Shown piece by piece: positions 5,023 to 5,956 of a DNA stretch of 5,956 bases. The DNA comes from Pseudomonadota bacterium (GTDB lineage Bacteria; Desulfobacterota; Anaeroferrophillalia; Anaeroferrophillales; Tharpellaceae): the NCBI GenBank assembly GCA_015486445.1, contig WFRT01000088.1, positions 1-5,956 of the forward strand, in the 5' to 3' direction. The first letter of the stretch is position 1. Each line of letters begins with the position of its first letter. Below the pieces are notes generated by a model. The model saw only the letters and a list, made by a program, of their open reading frames with translations. It was not told the DNA's origin and did no database searches. A program made the position numbers and the translations under genes.

Positions 5023-5956
5023 CTACCCGAACTGCCGCAGAAAACGTAAATCGTTGTTGAAAAAGAGACGCAGATCGTCAATTCCGTAACGCAGCATGGC
5101 CAGCCGCTCAACCCCCATGCCGAAGGCGAAACCGCTGACCTTTTCGGGATCGTAGTCGACGAAGCCGTAAACCGCGGGATCGACCATGCCGCAGCCCAGG
5201 ATTTCGAGCCAGCCGGTCTGGCCACAGACCCGGCAGCCCCGGCCGCCGCACATCACGCATTCGATGTCGACCTCGGCACTGGGCTCGGTAAAGGGAAAGT
5301 AGCTGGGCCGGAAGCGAACCCCGGCCCCGGAGTCGAAAAAGGCGTGCAGAAAGGTTGTCAGCACCCCCTTGAGATCGGCGAAGGTCACGGCTTCATCCAC
5401 CAGCAGGCCTTCTATCTGGTCGAACATCGGGGTATGGGTAAGATCGGAGTCGCAGCGGTAGACCCGGCCCGGGGCAATGACCTTGACCGGCGGCGCCTGC
5501 TGTTCCATGACCCGGACCTGGACCGGAGAGGTGTGGGTGCGCAGGACGACATCTTCGGAGATATAGAAGGTGTCCTGCATCTGCCGGGCGGGATGGTCCC
5601 GGGGGATGTTCAAGGCCTCGAAGTTATAGTAGTCGAGTTCGACCTCGGGCCCTTCGGCAACGGCAAAGCCGAGACGCTGAAAAATGGCGCAGACATCCTC
5701 GGTGACCCGGGTAACCGGATGCACTCCACCCCGCGGCAGACGCCGGCCGGGCAACGTGACATCGACCGCACCCTCGACAATCTGGCGCTGGCGCTCAGTC
5801 TCGGCGATGGCCCGGCGGGCCTCCTCGAGGGCTGCAAGGATATCTTCCTTGACCTGGTTGGCCAGTTTGCCGATAATCGGCTTCTGCTCGCGCGGCAGGG
5901 CGGCCAGCCCCTTGAGCAGGGCGGTCAGCTGCCCCTTGCGGCCCAGAACCCGGACC
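5023..5956 (-). CDS. pheS: Phenylalanine--tRNA ligase alpha subunit (N-terminus cut by the window edge)
   Basis: This class II synthetase catalytic subunit activates phenylalanine with ATP and charges tRNA-Phe together with PheT. Some 310 residues are visible, open to the right edge (first readable VRVLGRKGQLTALLKGL). Roughly 30 residues of the N-terminal coiled-coil arm are missing compared with the usual 330-345. That arm covers about visible residues 1-60. The catalytic domain follows: LPGRRLPRGGVHPVTR at 68-83 (motif 1 region), APGRVYRCDSDLTHTPMF at 161-178 (motif 2), FRPSYFPFTEPSAEVD at 215-230 and GFAFGMGVERLAMLRYG at 275-291 (motif 3), ending NNDLRFLRQFG. A CxxC-x4-CxxC insertion (codons at 5224-5259) precedes GWLEILGCGMV. 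I recall it from many non-enterobacterial PheS proteins, where it may bind zinc. A TTG at 5754 lies inside the conserved domain and is not the start. Upstream regulation lies outside the window. Confidence 0.98.
   Translation of the reverse strand, partial: VRVLGRKGQLTALLKGLAALPREQKPIIGKLANQVKEDILAALEEARRAIAETERQRQIVEGAVDVTLPGRRLPRGGVHPVTRVTEDVCAIFQRLGFAVAEGPEVELDYYNFEALNIPRDHPARQMQDTFYISEDVVLRTHTSPVQVRVMEQQAPPVKVIAPGRVYRCDSDLTHTPMFDQIEGLLVDEAVTFADLKGVLTTFLHAFFDSGAGVRFRPSYFPFTEPSAEVDIECVMCGGRGCRVCGQTGWLEILGCGMVDPAVYGFVDYDPEKVSGFAFGMGVERLAMLRYGIDDLRLFFNNDLRFLRQFG

Noticed and set aside
1..5956. CRISPR array, riboswitch or T-box in the window
   Set aside because: No regularly spaced repeats occur, and no conserved riboswitch or T-box core was seen. 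The pheS leader, where attenuation would be expected, lies outside the window.

Overview
The window looks like a stretch of a GC-rich bacterial chromosome, most likely from a deltaproteobacterium in the broad sense (Desulfobacterota, Geobacter/Desulfuromonas-like). This rests on the order pheS-pheT-ihfA followed by a small MerR-type regulator, which I recall from that group, and on the general look of the proteins. The taxonomic call is an inference from memory, not a database match. All convincing genes lie on the minus strand, so the natural reading order runs from the right edge to the left.

Right part (5956 down to 1616): a housekeeping transcription unit. It starts with pheS, whose first few dozen residues lie beyond the right edge. 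Then come a 113-nt gap holding a perfect 9-bp hairpin, the complete pheT, ihfA (30 nt further on), a MerR-type regulator (58 nt further on) and a complete tRNA-Pro(GGG) with an encoded CCA. A strong, apparently bidirectional hairpin with T-runs on both strands closes the unit. PheS and PheT form the heterotetrameric phenylalanyl-tRNA synthetase. IHF alpha is a DNA-bending architectural protein, and its linkage to pheT is an old one, also found in E. coli. The role of the MerR-type protein is unknown.

Middle part (about 1615 down to 311): a visibly more AT-rich segment directly downstream of the tRNA terminator. It begins with about 400 bases that hold only a doubtful ORF, then a promoter region with a clean operator-like palindrome. 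A tightly coupled gene pair follows: a 109-residue winged-helix protein and a 182-residue nucleotidyltransferase-fold protein whose GTG start overlaps the preceding TGA. The architecture (small DNA-binding protein first, NTase second, 4-nt overlap, palindrome upstream) resembles AbiE/MenAT-like toxin-antitoxin modules. It is the best candidate here for an incompletely described system.

Left edge (276 down to 1): a near-consensus sigma70 promoter drives a GTG-started, GC-rich gene for a small membrane protein that runs off the window. The drop in GC between this gene and the tRNA suggests that the winged-helix/NTase pair is an acquired cassette.
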